Positions 53,774-62,915 of a DNA stretch of 64,000 nucleotides are shown here, piece by piece. The notes beneath the pieces are model-generated. The model saw only the letters and a list, made by a program, of their open reading frames with translations, had not been told where the DNA came from and did no database searches. How positions within the stretch are numbered: position 1 is the first letter of the stretch; each line of letters starts with the position of its first letter. The position numbers were made by a program, and so were the translations under genes. The DNA is from Burkholderiaceae bacterium (GTDB taxonomy: Bacteria > Pseudomonadota > Gammaproteobacteria > Burkholderiales > Burkholderiaceae_C), in the NCBI GenBank assembly GCA_919902775.1, contig CAKKRJ010000006.1, positions 62,001 through 126,000 of the forward strand, in the 5' to 3' direction.

Positions 53774-55920
53774 AACGCTATTCCTTCCAGATCGCCTTCG
53801 GACTTGGCGCATTGGCCGTCGTCTGGGTCGCCGCTTACGTGGCCAGCAGCCATTTGCTGGTCCTGGTGATGACCGCCTTCATTGGCGCGGTCTATGCCAT
53901 TGGCGCCATGGAACTGCGTCAATACCGTGCCAGCACGGCCGCGTTGCAGCAAGCGCTGGCCAAGCTGCCGCAAGACCTGCAGAACCTGAACGACTGGCTG
54001 ATCACCCTGCCCGCTGTGCTGCACAACCCGGTTCGCCAGCGCGTTGAAGGCGAACGGGTGGGGCTGCCGGGGCCGGCCCTCACGCCTTATTTGGTGGGGT
54101 TGCTGGTCATGCTGGGCATGCTGGGGACATTCCTGGGCATGGTCGTGACGCTCAACGGTGCAGTGTTTGCGCTGGAGAGTTCCACCAACATGGCCGGTAT
54201 CCGTGCCGCGTTTTCCGAACCCATCAAAGGCTTGGGTCTGGCGTTTGGCACGTCGGTAGCCGGTGTGGCCACGTCGGCCATGCTGGGTTTGATGAGCAGT
54301 CTGGCGCGCCGTGAACGCGCGCATGCGGCGCAAGTGCTGGACACGCACATCGGCACCAGCCTGCGCAGCTTCTCGCTCACGCACCAACGGCAAGAAACCT
54401 TCAAGGCACTGCAACAGCAATCGCAGGCCCTGCCGCACGTCGTGCAGCAGTTGCAAAGCATGGTGCAGCAGCTGGCGCTGACCAGCCAGCAGATCAGCGC
54501 GCAATTGTTGGCCAACCAGCAAAGTTTTCACCACGAAGTGCACACCGCCTACACCGGCCTGGCGCAGTCGGTGGACCAGTCACTGCGCAGCAGCCTGAGC
54601 CAAAGCATGCAATTGGCCAGCGACGGCATTCGCCCCGTGGTGCAGGAGGTCATGGCGCAATTGGCCGAGCAGGCGCAAAGCCTGAATGCGCAGCTGTTGC
54701 ACAACACCCAGCAGCAACAGCTTGAGTTGAACGAGCAAATCAGCGCCACCACCGCCCAGGTCACCCAGACCTACAGCGCGGCCCTGGCCCAGCACCAACA
54801 GGCCAGCACCGGCATGGTGGTCAGCGTGGGCCAAACCCTGGAAGCCTTCAGCCAGACCTTTGAGCAACGCAGCCAAGCGCTGGTGGCCTCGGTCAACGCG
54901 GCTTACACCCAGCAGCACAGCCAGCAAGGCCAGGCTGACCAGCAACGCCTGGACAGCTGGCAAGCTGCGCTCGAAAGTCAGGCGGCATCGCTCTCCGTGC
55001 AGTGGCAAACAGCCGGTGCACACACCCTGGCACAGCAGCAAGCCATTTGCGACACCTTGAGCCAAACGGCACAAGACATCACCACCCACACCCAAACCCA
55101 GGCCATCCAGACCTTGGCGGAAATCACCCGCCTCATGGCCAGCAGCGAAGAGCTGATGCGCACGCGCATCGCATCCGAAGCGCAATGGGCCGCGCAACAC
55201 AGCCAGCGCTCAGAAGAGTTGGCCGCTTTGCTGCGCACCGAACTGTCGGCCCTGCGCGATGCAGAAGACGCGCGTGGACAGGCGGCCGTGGCCCGCTTGG
55301 CCGAATTGCAAAGCACGGTGGCGGCACACCTGACGACGCTGGGCACGGCGCTGGAAGACCCCATCACCCGCCTGATCGAAACCGCTTCCGAAGCCCCAAA
55401 AGCGGCGGCCGAAGTGATTGGCCAGTTGCGCCAGGAAATTTCGGTCAGCGTGGCGCGCGACAACGCCTTGCTCGAAGAGCGCACCCGCATCCTGAGCACG
55501 CTCAGCACCTTGCTCGATGCGATCAACCATGCCTCGACCGAGCAACGCGGCGTGATCGATGCCCTGGTCACCACCAGCCAAGCGGCGCTGGCCCAGACCA
55601 GCGGCCAGTTCCACGAGCAGGTGGCGGCAGAGACCGGCAAGCTGGGCCACATCGCCGCGCAAGTCACCGCCAGCGCGGTGGACGTGGCCAGCCTGGGCGA
55701 AGCCTTTGGCTTTGCCGTGCGTTCATTCAACGAGACGAATGAAAAACTCATGGCCCACCTGCAGCGCATCGAGCAGGCCATCGACAAATCCATGACCCGC
55801 AGCGACGAGCAACTGGCCTACTACGTGGCCCAGGCCCGGGAAATCATTGAGCTGAGCATGGGCAGCCAGAAAGACGTGCTCGAAGCCCTGCAACAGCGCC
55901 AAGCCGAAGGAGTGGTTTGA
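53770..55920 (+). CDS. DUF802 protein: MotA/ZorA-like channel domain with a very long coiled-coil tail
   Basis: A 716-residue protein. Four membrane segments at about 9-27, 29-47, 107-130 (GLLVMLGMLGTFLGMVVTLN) and 152-177 (IKGLGLAFGTSVAGVATSAM) follow the MotA/TolQ/ExbB pattern, with GTFLG and a T-rich fourth helix. From ~180 to ~716 it is a Gln/Ala-rich coiled coil (~530 residues), which would extend into the cytoplasm as in ZorA tails. DUF802 proteins have no established function. It is translationally coupled at both ends, which requires co-expression with DUF3348 and the MotB-like protein. Confidence 0.85.
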   Translation: MKRYSFQIAFGLGALAVVWVAAYVASSHLLVLVMTAFIGAVYAIGAMELRQYRASTAALQQALAKLPQDLQNLNDWLITLPAVLHNPVRQRVEGERVGLPGPALTPYLVGLLVMLGMLGTFLGMVVTLNGAVFALESSTNMAGIRAAFSEPIKGLGLAFGTSVAGVATSAMLGLMSSLARRERAHAAQVLDTHIGTSLRSFSLTHQRQETFKALQQQSQALPHVVQQLQSMVQQLALTSQQISAQLLANQQSFHHEVHTAYTGLAQSVDQSLRSSLSQSMQLASDGIRPVVQEVMAQLAEQAQSLNAQLLHNTQQQQLELNEQISATTAQVTQTYSAALAQHQQASTGMVVSVGQTLEAFSQTFEQRSQALVASVNAAYTQQHSQQGQADQQRLDSWQAALESQAASLSVQWQTAGAHTLAQQQAICDTLSQTAQDITTHTQTQAIQTLAEITRLMASSEELMRTRIASEAQWAAQHSQRSEELAALLRTELSALRDAEDARGQAAVARLAELQSTVAAHLTTLGTALEDPITRLIETASEAPKAAAEVIGQLRQEISVSVARDNALLEERTRILSTLSTLLDAINHASTEQRGVIDALVTTSQAALAQTSGQFHEQVAAETGKLGHIAAQVTASAVDVASLGEAFGFAVRSFNETNEKLMAHLQRIEQAIDKSMTRSDEQLAYYVAQAREIIELSMGSQKDVLEALQQRQAEGVV

Positions 55921-56570
55921 TGCTGGAGATGGAAGCCGAAAGCGAAGCCACCACGCCCACCTGGATCTCGTTTGCCGACCTGATGACCGGCTTGCTGGGG
56001 GCGTTTGTGCTGTTGCTGGTGGGGGTGATGGCCACGCAACTGGACATGGCCTCTCGGCTCGAAGACGAGGTGCAAAAGCGCCAGATCGAGGAACAGCGCC
56101 GCATGACGCTCGAGACGGCGTTGGCGATTCCGCTGGCCAGTGGCCGCATCACCTTGAACAACGGGCGCATTGGCATCAGCGGCAAGCTGTTGTTTGAACT
56201 GAACTCTGACAAGCTCCAACCCGAGGGCCGCCAGTTGCTCAAAAGCCTGGTGTTGCCCCTGCGCAGCTACCTGCAGTCGCGCGATGAGCTGCTCATGGTG
56301 AGCGGCTTCACGGACGACAAGGCGGTGGGCAGTCGCAACCGGCAGTTTGAAGACAACTGGGAACTCTCGGCGCAACGGGCGCTGAAGGTGACGCGCACCT
56401 TGATCGAAGAAGGCATGCCGTCTTCCATGCTGTTTGCCGCCGCCTTTGGTCAGGAACAGCCGCTGGTGGCCAACACCAGCGAAAAGGCCCGCGCCCAGAA
56501 CCGCCGCGTGGAAATGGCCCCCGTGCCCAAAGCCGACAAAGCCCCGCAGGCACCCCGCCAGCCTGAGTGA
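55920..56570 (+). CDS. OmpA/MotB-like stator protein with a single membrane helix
   Basis: A 216-residue protein. The N-terminal helix ISFADLMTGLLGAFVLLLVG carries Asp20 at the place of the proton-binding Asp of MotB and ZorB (SFADLM motif). The periplasmic OmpA-C domain has ISGKLLFELNSDKLQPEGRQ, SGFTDD, NWELSAQRALKVTRTLIEEG and NRRVEM, including the Asp and Arg expected to bind peptidoglycan. The start is ATG 55920 (TGATG overlap); an in-frame TTG at 55917 is the alternative. It should pair with the DUF802 protein to form an ion-driven membrane complex. Confidence 0.88.
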   Translation: MLEMEAESEATTPTWISFADLMTGLLGAFVLLLVGVMATQLDMASRLEDEVQKRQIEEQRRMTLETALAIPLASGRITLNNGRIGISGKLLFELNSDKLQPEGRQLLKSLVLPLRSYLQSRDELLMVSGFTDDKAVGSRNRQFEDNWELSAQRALKVTRTLIEEGMPSSMLFAAAFGQEQPLVANTSEKARAQNRRVEMAPVPKADKAPQAPRQPE

Positions 56571-57226
56571 ACCACGCCTTGACCGAAACGCAATCCTCCA
56601 CCGCTACCGCCTTGGCCTCATGGCCTGCCTTGCACGCGCTGCAAGCCACTTTGCGGGCGGCAGGCGCGGCGCAGTTCGACGCGGTGGGCTGGCATTACAC
56701 CGAGCGGTTGGCTGCACGCGCAAGCCAACAAACGGGTGCGGTGCAAGCCTTGCTGTGCGACAAGCTGCAACAAAGTCTGCACGACCTGAAGGCACGCCTG
56801 GATGCGGCCACCGCCGCAGCAGACCATGGCCAGACAAAGGCCATAGCGCCCCGTGCTGATGCGCCCTCTGCCTTGGCGGCCTTGTTGCAGGACATGACGC
56901 CCGCCATGGCCGATGCAGGCACAGGCACGGAGTCCAACGCGGGCATTCAAAGGCCTCTGGGTTGGCGTGCAGAAAGCCCACGCATCCGGCAATTTCGCAA
57001 GCAACTGGGCCAGCTCCACGTGCAAAAACAGGTGTCGCAAGCCATGGCGCAAGCCCCGCAAAACGCGGGCCCCATCAACTCGCACATGCTGGTCTTGCGC
57101 TCGTTGGGCCTGATGCGCGCGGCTTCACCGGACTACCTGAACCGGTTCATGGCCTATGTGGACACCTTGCTGTGTCTGGATGACGCAGGGCAAGGCCAAG
57201 CGCCACCCAAAAAACCACGGCGCTAA
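56567..57226 (+). CDS. DUF2894 family protein (last gene of MotA/MotB-like operon)
   Basis: A 219-residue soluble protein. The GTG start overlaps the previous stop. The N-terminal half is Ala/Gln-rich and helical ([40 protein letters not shown]). The C-terminal half has a conserved-looking block [20 protein letters not shown], then [20 protein letters not shown] and [16 protein letters not shown], suggesting a small folded domain. DUF2894 is known only as a companion of DUF802 genes. The function is unknown. It converges on fumC with a 4-base overlap of the coding ends. Confidence 0.82.
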   Translation: MNHALTETQSSTATALASWPALHALQATLRAAGAAQFDAVGWHYTERLAARASQQTGAVQALLCDKLQQSLHDLKARLDAATAAADHGQTKAIAPRADAPSALAALLQDMTPAMADAGTGTESNAGIQRPLGWRAESPRIRQFRKQLGQLHVQKQVSQAMAQAPQNAGPINSHMLVLRSLGLMRAASPDYLNRFMAYVDTLLCLDDAGQGQAPPKKPRR

Positions 57227-58620
57227 ACCGCACGCGGGCCCAGCATCAACGCAGGTTGCAGCCAGGCGTCCAGTTCGGACTGGGTGGCATAGCCCAGTGC
57301 GAGGGCCGCCTCGGTCAGCGAGCTGTCTTTTTCAAAAGCCAGTTTGGCAATCTGCGCAGCACGGTCGTATCCAATATGCGGCACCAAGGCCGTCACCAGC
57401 ATCAAGGACCGTTTCAAATGCTGCTCGATGCGCTGCGGGTTGGCCTTCAGACCGCGCACACAGTAACGCTCGAAACTGTGCATGCCATCGCTGAGCAGGC
57501 GAATGCTTTGCAGCAGGTTGTGCGCCAGCAAGGGTTTGTAAACATTCAGCTCAAAATGGCCCGACGCGGCCCCCATGCTGATCGCCACATCGTTGCCCAT
57601 CACCTGCGCGCACAGCATGGTCATGGCTTCGCATTGGGTGGGGTTGACCTTGCCCGGCATGATGGAGCTGCCAGGTTCGTTTTCAGGGATGGTGATTTCC
57701 CCCAGCCCTGAGCGTGGGCCCGACGACAGCCAGCGGATGTCGTTGGCTATTTTGCTCAGTGCCACGGCCAGCATCTTGAGCATGCCATGCGCGGCCACCC
57801 ACGCATCGTGTGCGGCCAAGGCGGCAAACTTGTTGGTGGCACTTTCAAACGGCAGTTGATGGTGACTGGCCAGTTCGGCGGCCACGCGCGCGCCGAACTC
57901 CGGATGGGTGTTCAAACCCGTGCCGACTGCGGTGCCGCCAATGGCCAGAGGACAAAGCCAGTGCAAGGCCTCATGCGTCCTGACCCGCGCATGGTCCAGC
58001 TGGGCGGCATAACCTGAAAACTCCTGGCCCAGCGTGATCGGCGTGGCGTCTTGCAAGTGAGTGCGGCCCAGCTTGATGATGTCGGCAAACGCCTGCGACC
58101 GTTCCTGCAAGCTTGCATGCAAGCGGTCCAGCGCGGGCAACAGCTGCAGCGCGATGCCCACCGCAGCCGCGACATGCATGGCGGTTGGAAACACATCGTT
58201 CGACGATTGCCCCCGGTTGACATCGTCGTTGGGATGGACCAGCCGCAGTTGTCCGCGTGGCCCGCCCAGCAGCTCGGATGCCCGGTTGGCCAGCACCTCG
58301 TTCATGTTCATGTTCGTCTGGGTGCCCGAGCCTGTTTGCCAAACCGACAGCGGAAACGCGTCTTCGTGCTGACCGGCCATCACCTCTTCGGACGCGACCA
58401 CTATGGCGTGCACCATGGGTGCGGGCAGCAGCCCCAAATCGCCATTCACCTTGGCACAAGCCCGTTTGACCGAGGCCAGCGCGTGGATCAACGGTGGCGG
58501 CATGCGCTCGGTGGAAATATGGAAATGCGCCAAAGCACGCTGCGTCTGCGCACCCCACAAGCACTGTGCATCCACCTGCACGGACCCCAGTGCGTCGAAC
58601 TCCTGACGGTGTGTACTCAT
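57223..58620 (-). CDS. fumC: Class II fumarate hydratase
   Basis: About 465 residues, the usual length. Landmarks are [40 protein letters not shown], and the fumarase/aspartase signature [16 protein letters not shown] with the catalytic Ser loop. It converts fumarate to malate in the TCA cycle and needs no Fe-S cluster. The ATG at 58620 is favoured because GGAG lies at proper distance; an in-frame ATG 12 bases upstream is possible. Its 3' end overlaps that of the DUF2894 gene. Confidence 0.95.
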   Translation of the reverse strand: MSTHRQEFDALGSVQVDAQCLWGAQTQRALAHFHISTERMPPPLIHALASVKRACAKVNGDLGLLPAPMVHAIVVASEEVMAGQHEDAFPLSVWQTGSGTQTNMNMNEVLANRASELLGGPRGQLRLVHPNDDVNRGQSSNDVFPTAMHVAAAVGIALQLLPALDRLHASLQERSQAFADIIKLGRTHLQDATPITLGQEFSGYAAQLDHARVRTHEALHWLCPLAIGGTAVGTGLNTHPEFGARVAAELASHHQLPFESATNKFAALAAHDAWVAAHGMLKMLAVALSKIANDIRWLSSGPRSGLGEITIPENEPGSSIMPGKVNPTQCEAMTMLCAQVMGNDVAISMGAASGHFELNVYKPLLAHNLLQSIRLLSDGMHSFERYCVRGLKANPQRIEQHLKRSLMLVTALVPHIGYDRAAQIAKLAFEKDSSLTEAALALGYATQSELDAWLQPALMLGPRAV

Positions 58621-58680
58621 CAACGGCTCCATCCTGTTGGCGATGCGCTCAGCATACGCCCCAAGCGCAGGCGGGTCACG

Positions 58681-59283
58681 TCAGGCGGCAAACAACTTGT
58701 TGGCGGTTTGGGCGATCAGCATGCCCTGGAAGCGTGCACCGTCCAGCTCGCTGGCGCTGGGCGAGCGCTCCCCTTTGCTGCCCGCAATGGTCGTGGCCCC
58801 ATATGGGCTGCCACCGACAATTTCATCCATGCGCGACTGTCCCTGGTGGCTGTAAGGCAAACCCACAATGAGCATGCCGAAATGCATCAGGTTGGTGATG
58901 ATGGAAAACAGCGTCACCTCCTGACCACCATGCTGGGTCGCTGAGGAGGTGAAGGCCCCGCCGACCTTGCCATGCAAGGCACCGCGCATCCACAGGCCAC
59001 CGGCCTGGTCCAGAAAGCTGGCCATTTGCCCGGGCATTCGGCCAAAGCGTGTGGGTGCGCCGATGATGATGGCGTCGTAGTTTTCCATCTCGGCCACCGT
59101 GGCCACGGGCGCCTTCTGGTCCAGCTTGAAGTGCGCACTTTGGGCAAGCTCGGTCGGCACGGTCTCGGGCACCCGTTTCAGATCCACCTGCGCACCGGCA
59201 GACCGGGCGCCCTCGGTCACGGCTTGGGCCAGGGTCTCGATGTGGCCGTAGGTGGAATAGTAAAGAACCAGAACTTTGGACAT
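58681..59283 (-). CDS. wrbA: NAD(P)H:quinone oxidoreductase WrbA
   Basis: A 200-residue flavodoxin-like protein from ATG 59283. [18 protein letters not shown] binds the FMN phosphate, followed by [53 protein letters not shown] and [12 protein letters not shown], all WrbA hallmarks. It reduces quinones by two electrons, protecting against oxidative stress. It is monocistronic, separated from the glutaredoxin gene by 132 bases. Confidence 0.94.
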   Translation of the reverse strand: MSKVLVLYYSTYGHIETLAQAVTEGARSAGAQVDLKRVPETVPTELAQSAHFKLDQKAPVATVAEMENYDAIIIGAPTRFGRMPGQMASFLDQAGGLWMRGALHGKVGGAFTSSATQHGGQEVTLFSIITNLMHFGMLIVGLPYSHQGQSRMDEIVGGSPYGATTIAGSKGERSPSASELDGARFQGMLIAQTANKLFAA

Positions 59284-59415
59284 GAGAACTCCTGAAGTGA
59301 ACGGCACCTGTCTGGCGCCATGATTCTTCAAGCCTGAGTTCTCATCTGTCTGTCAGCCCACACACCCGCGCAGCTGGCGCTTCAAGGCAGGCCAGCCAGG
59401 CCTGCCGGGCATCTC

Positions 59416-59658
59416 TCAACGCCCCAACTGCACCAATGCGGCTTGCAAGCCGGCCAGCCCACCCACGCGCTGGTCGTTGATGAAAATCTGGGGCATTTGC
59501 CGCACGGCAGGCCCGCATTTTTCGTAAAAAGCCATGCGCTCGGCTTCGCCGTCGATCTTGATTTCTTCAAAATCAAGCGACTTGGTCTTGAGCAGCATCT
59601 TGGCGGACTCGCATTGTGGGCATGCGGACTTGGAATAAACGACGATGTTGAGTTGCAT
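59416..59658 (-). CDS. Glutaredoxin family protein
   Basis: An 80-residue thioredoxin-fold protein: VVYSKSACPQCESAKMLLKT with redox pair Cys13 and Cys16, FEEIKIDGEAERMAFYEKCG, then RQMPQIFINDQRVGGLAGLQ with the cis-Pro and the glutathione-binding GG motif. The CPQC active site differs from the CPYC of classical Grx and is closer to small NrdH/Grx-like proteins. It reduces disulfides. It lies ten bases before the cobQ end on the same strand, possibly cotranscribed. Confidence 0.88.
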   Translation of the reverse strand: MQLNIVVYSKSACPQCESAKMLLKTKSLDFEEIKIDGEAERMAFYEKCGPAVRQMPQIFINDQRVGGLAGLQAALVQLGR

Positions 59659-59668
59659 GCGCAGGATT

Positions 59669-61150
59669 TTAACGACCGCTCGGCGCTTGAATCAGTTGGC
59701 GCAAGACCGCCCCATCGATGTGCTTTTCAATGAAATCGGCCAAGCCCTCCAACACCGTGTCCAGCGTCGGGGCCTGCGCACCAAACAAGGCGTGCAGCAC
59801 GGCCGGGCATTCGAACAGGCCATGCAAGTAGGTGCCCAGCACCTGGCCATCGCCACTTTGCCAAGCCAAGCCCGGCATGACTTCGTGCAGCACCGTGCCC
59901 GCCGCCAACATGGCGCTGTGGCCTTGGGTCTGGCCATGGTGAATTTCATAGCCCGCCACAGGCACCCCACTGAGCGCAGACCAGACACCGTGCACCTGCG
60001 CAAAACGCGCGTGGGTGCGGATGACGGTCTTGTCCTGTGCAAACTGCGTGACCAGCGGCAACAGGCCCAAACCGGGGGCGTTGCCGTCGATGCCATGCGT
60101 GTCGATGAGCGCTTCGCCCAGCATTTGCAAACCACCACAAATGCCCAGCACCGCCCCGCCCTGTTGTGCGTGGCGGGCAATGGCCGCGTCCAGTCCTTGC
60201 TGACGCAACCAGCGCAGGTCGCTGCTGGTGTGTTTGCTGCCCGGCAAGATCAGCCAGTCTGTGGCTTGCAGGCCGGCCAGATCGGCCGGGCTGCGTACCC
60301 ACAGCAAGCGCACGCCGGGTATGTTTTTGAGGGGCTGGAATTCGTCCAGATTGCTGATGCGCGGGTACGCGATCACGGCCACCGTCTGGGTGACAGGCCC
60401 CTGTGTCCGGGACCGATCGTCAAAAACCCCGTCTTCTTCGGGCAAACCGTGTTCCCACCACATGGGCAGCACCGCCACCGTGGGCACGCCTGTGCGTTGT
60501 TGCAGCATCTCGGGGGCAGGGGCCAGCAAGCTGGCATCGCCCCTGAACTTGTTCAGCACAAAGCCCCGGATGCGCTTTTGGTCGTCGGGCGGCAACAAGG
60601 CCCAGGTGCCATACAGGTGGGCAAAGGCACCACCCCGATCGATGTCGGTCACCAACAGGCACTGCGCGTTGGCGTGGCGCGCCACGCGCAGGTTGACGAT
60701 GTCGCTGTCCATCAGGTTGATTTCGGCGGGCGAGCCAGCACCTTCGATCACGACCACGTCGTTTTCGGCCATCAAGGCATCGAGGGCGGCGGCAATGAAC
60801 GGCCACACCTTTTCGCTGCGGCCGCGCCAGGGGGTGTGGCTCAGGGCATGGTCGACTTGCCCCATCAGCACGACCTGGCTGTGTGTGTCGGCCTCTGGCT
60901 TGAGCAGCAAGGGGTTCATGCGCACATCGGGTTCGGCCTTGGCCGCCAGCGCCTGAAAATACTGCGCGCTGCCGATTTCGCCAAGTCCGTGGGCACTGGC
61001 CACCACGCGGGCGTTGTTGCTCATGTTTTGCGCCTTGAAGGGCGCGACTTTCAAGCCCTGACGGGCGTAGTGGCGGCACAGAGCCGTGGTCAGCCAGCTT
61101 TTGCCAGCCCCGCTGGAAGTGCCCAGCACCATGATGCAACGCGCGCTCAT
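59669..61150 (-). CDS. cobQ: Cobyric acid synthase
   Basis: A 493-residue amidotransferase. The N-terminal P-loop-like ATPase domain has MVLGTSSGAGKSWLTTALCR and VAPFKAQNMSNNARV. The C-terminal class I-like GATase domain has GICGGLQMLG (catalytic Cys) and a distal LGTYLHGLFECP with His. It amidates four carboxylates of adenosylcobyrinic acid diamide using glutamine. The ATG at 61150 overlaps the stop of the ABC ATPase gene. Other cobalamin genes would lie outside the window. Confidence 0.95.
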   Translation of the reverse strand: MSARCIMVLGTSSGAGKSWLTTALCRHYARQGLKVAPFKAQNMSNNARVVASAHGLGEIGSAQYFQALAAKAEPDVRMNPLLLKPEADTHSQVVLMGQVDHALSHTPWRGRSEKVWPFIAAALDALMAENDVVVIEGAGSPAEINLMDSDIVNLRVARHANAQCLLVTDIDRGGAFAHLYGTWALLPPDDQKRIRGFVLNKFRGDASLLAPAPEMLQQRTGVPTVAVLPMWWEHGLPEEDGVFDDRSRTQGPVTQTVAVIAYPRISNLDEFQPLKNIPGVRLLWVRSPADLAGLQATDWLILPGSKHTSSDLRWLRQQGLDAAIARHAQQGGAVLGICGGLQMLGEALIDTHGIDGNAPGLGLLPLVTQFAQDKTVIRTHARFAQVHGVWSALSGVPVAGYEIHHGQTQGHSAMLAAGTVLHEVMPGLAWQSGDGQVLGTYLHGLFECPAVLHALFGAQAPTLDTVLEGLADFIEKHIDGAVLRQLIQAPSGR

Positions 61151-61914
61151 GCGGTGCAGGGCAACACCACCCACTGCCCCTCCATGGCATGGATGCGGAT
61201 GCGCCGGTCAAATACCGCTTCAATGGCGGCGTGGGTGGCGGTATCGGCGCAGGCACCGTGGTGCACCACCTGGCCCTGCGCCATGACGATGATGTCGTCG
61301 GCGTGCAGCGCCATGCCGATTTCGTGCAGCACGCTGACCACGGTGGTGCCTTGGGCCAGCAGGCAGTGCACTTGTTCCAGCCAGTCCACCTGGTGCGGAG
61401 GGTCGAGGTTGGCCAGCGGTTCGTCCATCAGCATCGTGGCCGCGTTGCCCGCCATGGCACGGGCCAGCAACACGCGCTGACGCTCGCCACCTGAAAGCTC
61501 ACCCAGCATGCGTTCACGCCAATCCCAGGCCTGGGTGGCTTTCAACGCAGCTTCTACCATTTGCGCGTCTTGCGCGGTGGGCGCACCCAGCCAAGTTTGG
61601 TGCGGCAGTCGGCCCAGCATGGCCACATCCCACACCCGCAAATCGAGTGTGCTGGCTTCGCCTTGCCCCAACCATGACAGCTGCAATGCCCGCTCGCGGC
61701 CAGAAAGGGTTTCCAGCGCCCGGCCTTGCCAAAGCACTTGCCCCGCGTGTGGCAACAAACCCGCCAACGCTTGCAGCAAGGTGGATTTTCCAGCGCCATT
61801 GGGGCCAACCACGCAGGTCCAGCGGCCCGCAGCGATCTGCAGGTCGATGCCCTTCAACACGGGGCGACCGCCCAACTGCACTTGCAGCTGACGGGTTTGC
61901 AACGCCAATTTCAT
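61147..61914 (-). CDS. btuD: ABC transporter ATP-binding protein, BtuD/FecE-type
   Basis: A 255-residue ATPase: Walker A VGPNGAGKSTLL, Q-loop SWLGQGE, signature ELSGGERQRVLLARAM, Walker B TMLMDEPLANLD, H-loop SVLHEIGMALHADD. It is the nucleotide-binding subunit of a cobalamin or iron-siderophore importer. The ATG at 61914 overlaps the permease stop by four bases, and its stop overlaps cobQ. Neighbouring cobQ favours a corrinoid substrate. Confidence 0.92.
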   Translation of the reverse strand: MKLALQTRQLQVQLGGRPVLKGIDLQIAAGRWTCVVGPNGAGKSTLLQALAGLLPHAGQVLWQGRALETLSGRERALQLSWLGQGEASTLDLRVWDVAMLGRLPHQTWLGAPTAQDAQMVEAALKATQAWDWRERMLGELSGGERQRVLLARAMAGNAATMLMDEPLANLDPPHQVDWLEQVHCLLAQGTTVVSVLHEIGMALHADDIIVMAQGQVVHHGACADTATHAAIEAVFDRRIRIHAMEGQWVVLPCTA

Positions 61915-62915
61915 CGAACGCCTCCCACACTGGGGTCTCGGTAAACGCGCCACAACAAATAACCGCCACCGAGCACGGCCGTCAGCACACCGACTGGCAA
62001 TTCCTGTGGAGCAAACAGCACGCGGGCCATCACATCGGCCAGGCCCAGCAGGGCGCCCCCCATGAGCGCGGCCAGCAGCAGACGCCAGGCATGGGTGGTG
62101 CGCACCAACGAGCGCACCAGGTGCGGTGCAGCCAAACCCACAAACGCCACCAAACCGATGTGCGCCACGGCTGCACCGGTGGCCAAAGAAACCACGCCCA
62201 CCAGCACCAACCGCGCCTCACGCAGGGGCATGCCCAGGCTTTGCGCGGTGGATTCACCCAGCGTCAGGGCGTCCAGCACGCGGGCAAACGCCCAGGCCAG
62301 CAGCAGGCACACGGCCAACACCGCGGCCATGGTGGCGCAAGCGCTCCAGCTCACGAAGGCGGTCGAGCCCAGCATGAAGCCCTGCATGGCCTGCAAAACC
62401 TGCGGTTGCAGCAAGGACAACATGGACGTCACTGCCCCCAGCACCACCCCCACCACCACGCCAGCCAGCAGCAGGCGCAAAGTTTGCTGTACCCCACGCG
62501 CCAGCAGCAGCGTCAGCAGCACGGCCAGCACGGCGCCGACAAAAGCCGCGCCGGTCAGGCCCAGCCCCATCCACCAGGTCATGGCCCAGGCGCTGCCGCC
62601 AAACAGACTCCAATAAACGCCCACACCGAGTGACGCCCCCGATGCACTGCCCAGCAAATAGGGGTCGGCCAGCGGGTTGCGAAACAGCCCCTGCGCCACG
62701 GCCCCGGCCAGGCCCAGCAGGCCACCGCCCAGCCAGGCCCCCAGGCTGCGCGGCAAGCGGATGTCCAGCACAATTTGACGCGACACATCGTCGGCCATGA
62801 CCCACCACCAGGCCTGCCAGCCCTGGCTGCCGGCGGTGGTGCCCAGCAGCACGGTGGCCACGCCCACCACCAGCAGAACGCCCGCACCACGAACGGCCAA
62901 AGCGCGCTCGTTCAT
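61911..62915 (-). CDS. btuC: BtuC/FecCD family ABC permease
   Basis: A 334-residue polytopic protein with about ten hydrophobic segments: LLVVGVATVLLGTTAGS, the family block DIRLPRSLGAWLGGGLLGLA, AVAQGLFRNPLADPYLLGSA, and VAHIGLVAFVGLAAPHLVRSL, which contacts the ATPase. It forms the inner-membrane channel for cobalamin or iron chelate import. The ATG at 62915 overlaps the stop of the binding-protein gene. A longer frame upstream from GTG 63038 lies inside that gene and is rejected. Confidence 0.92.
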   Translation of the reverse strand: MNERALAVRGAGVLLVVGVATVLLGTTAGSQGWQAWWWVMADDVSRQIVLDIRLPRSLGAWLGGGLLGLAGAVAQGLFRNPLADPYLLGSASGASLGVGVYWSLFGGSAWAMTWWMGLGLTGAAFVGAVLAVLLTLLLARGVQQTLRLLLAGVVVGVVLGAVTSMLSLLQPQVLQAMQGFMLGSTAFVSWSACATMAAVLAVCLLLAWAFARVLDALTLGESTAQSLGMPLREARLVLVGVVSLATGAAVAHIGLVAFVGLAAPHLVRSLVRTTHAWRLLLAALMGGALLGLADVMARVLFAPQELPVGVLTAVLGGGYLLWRVYRDPSVGGVR

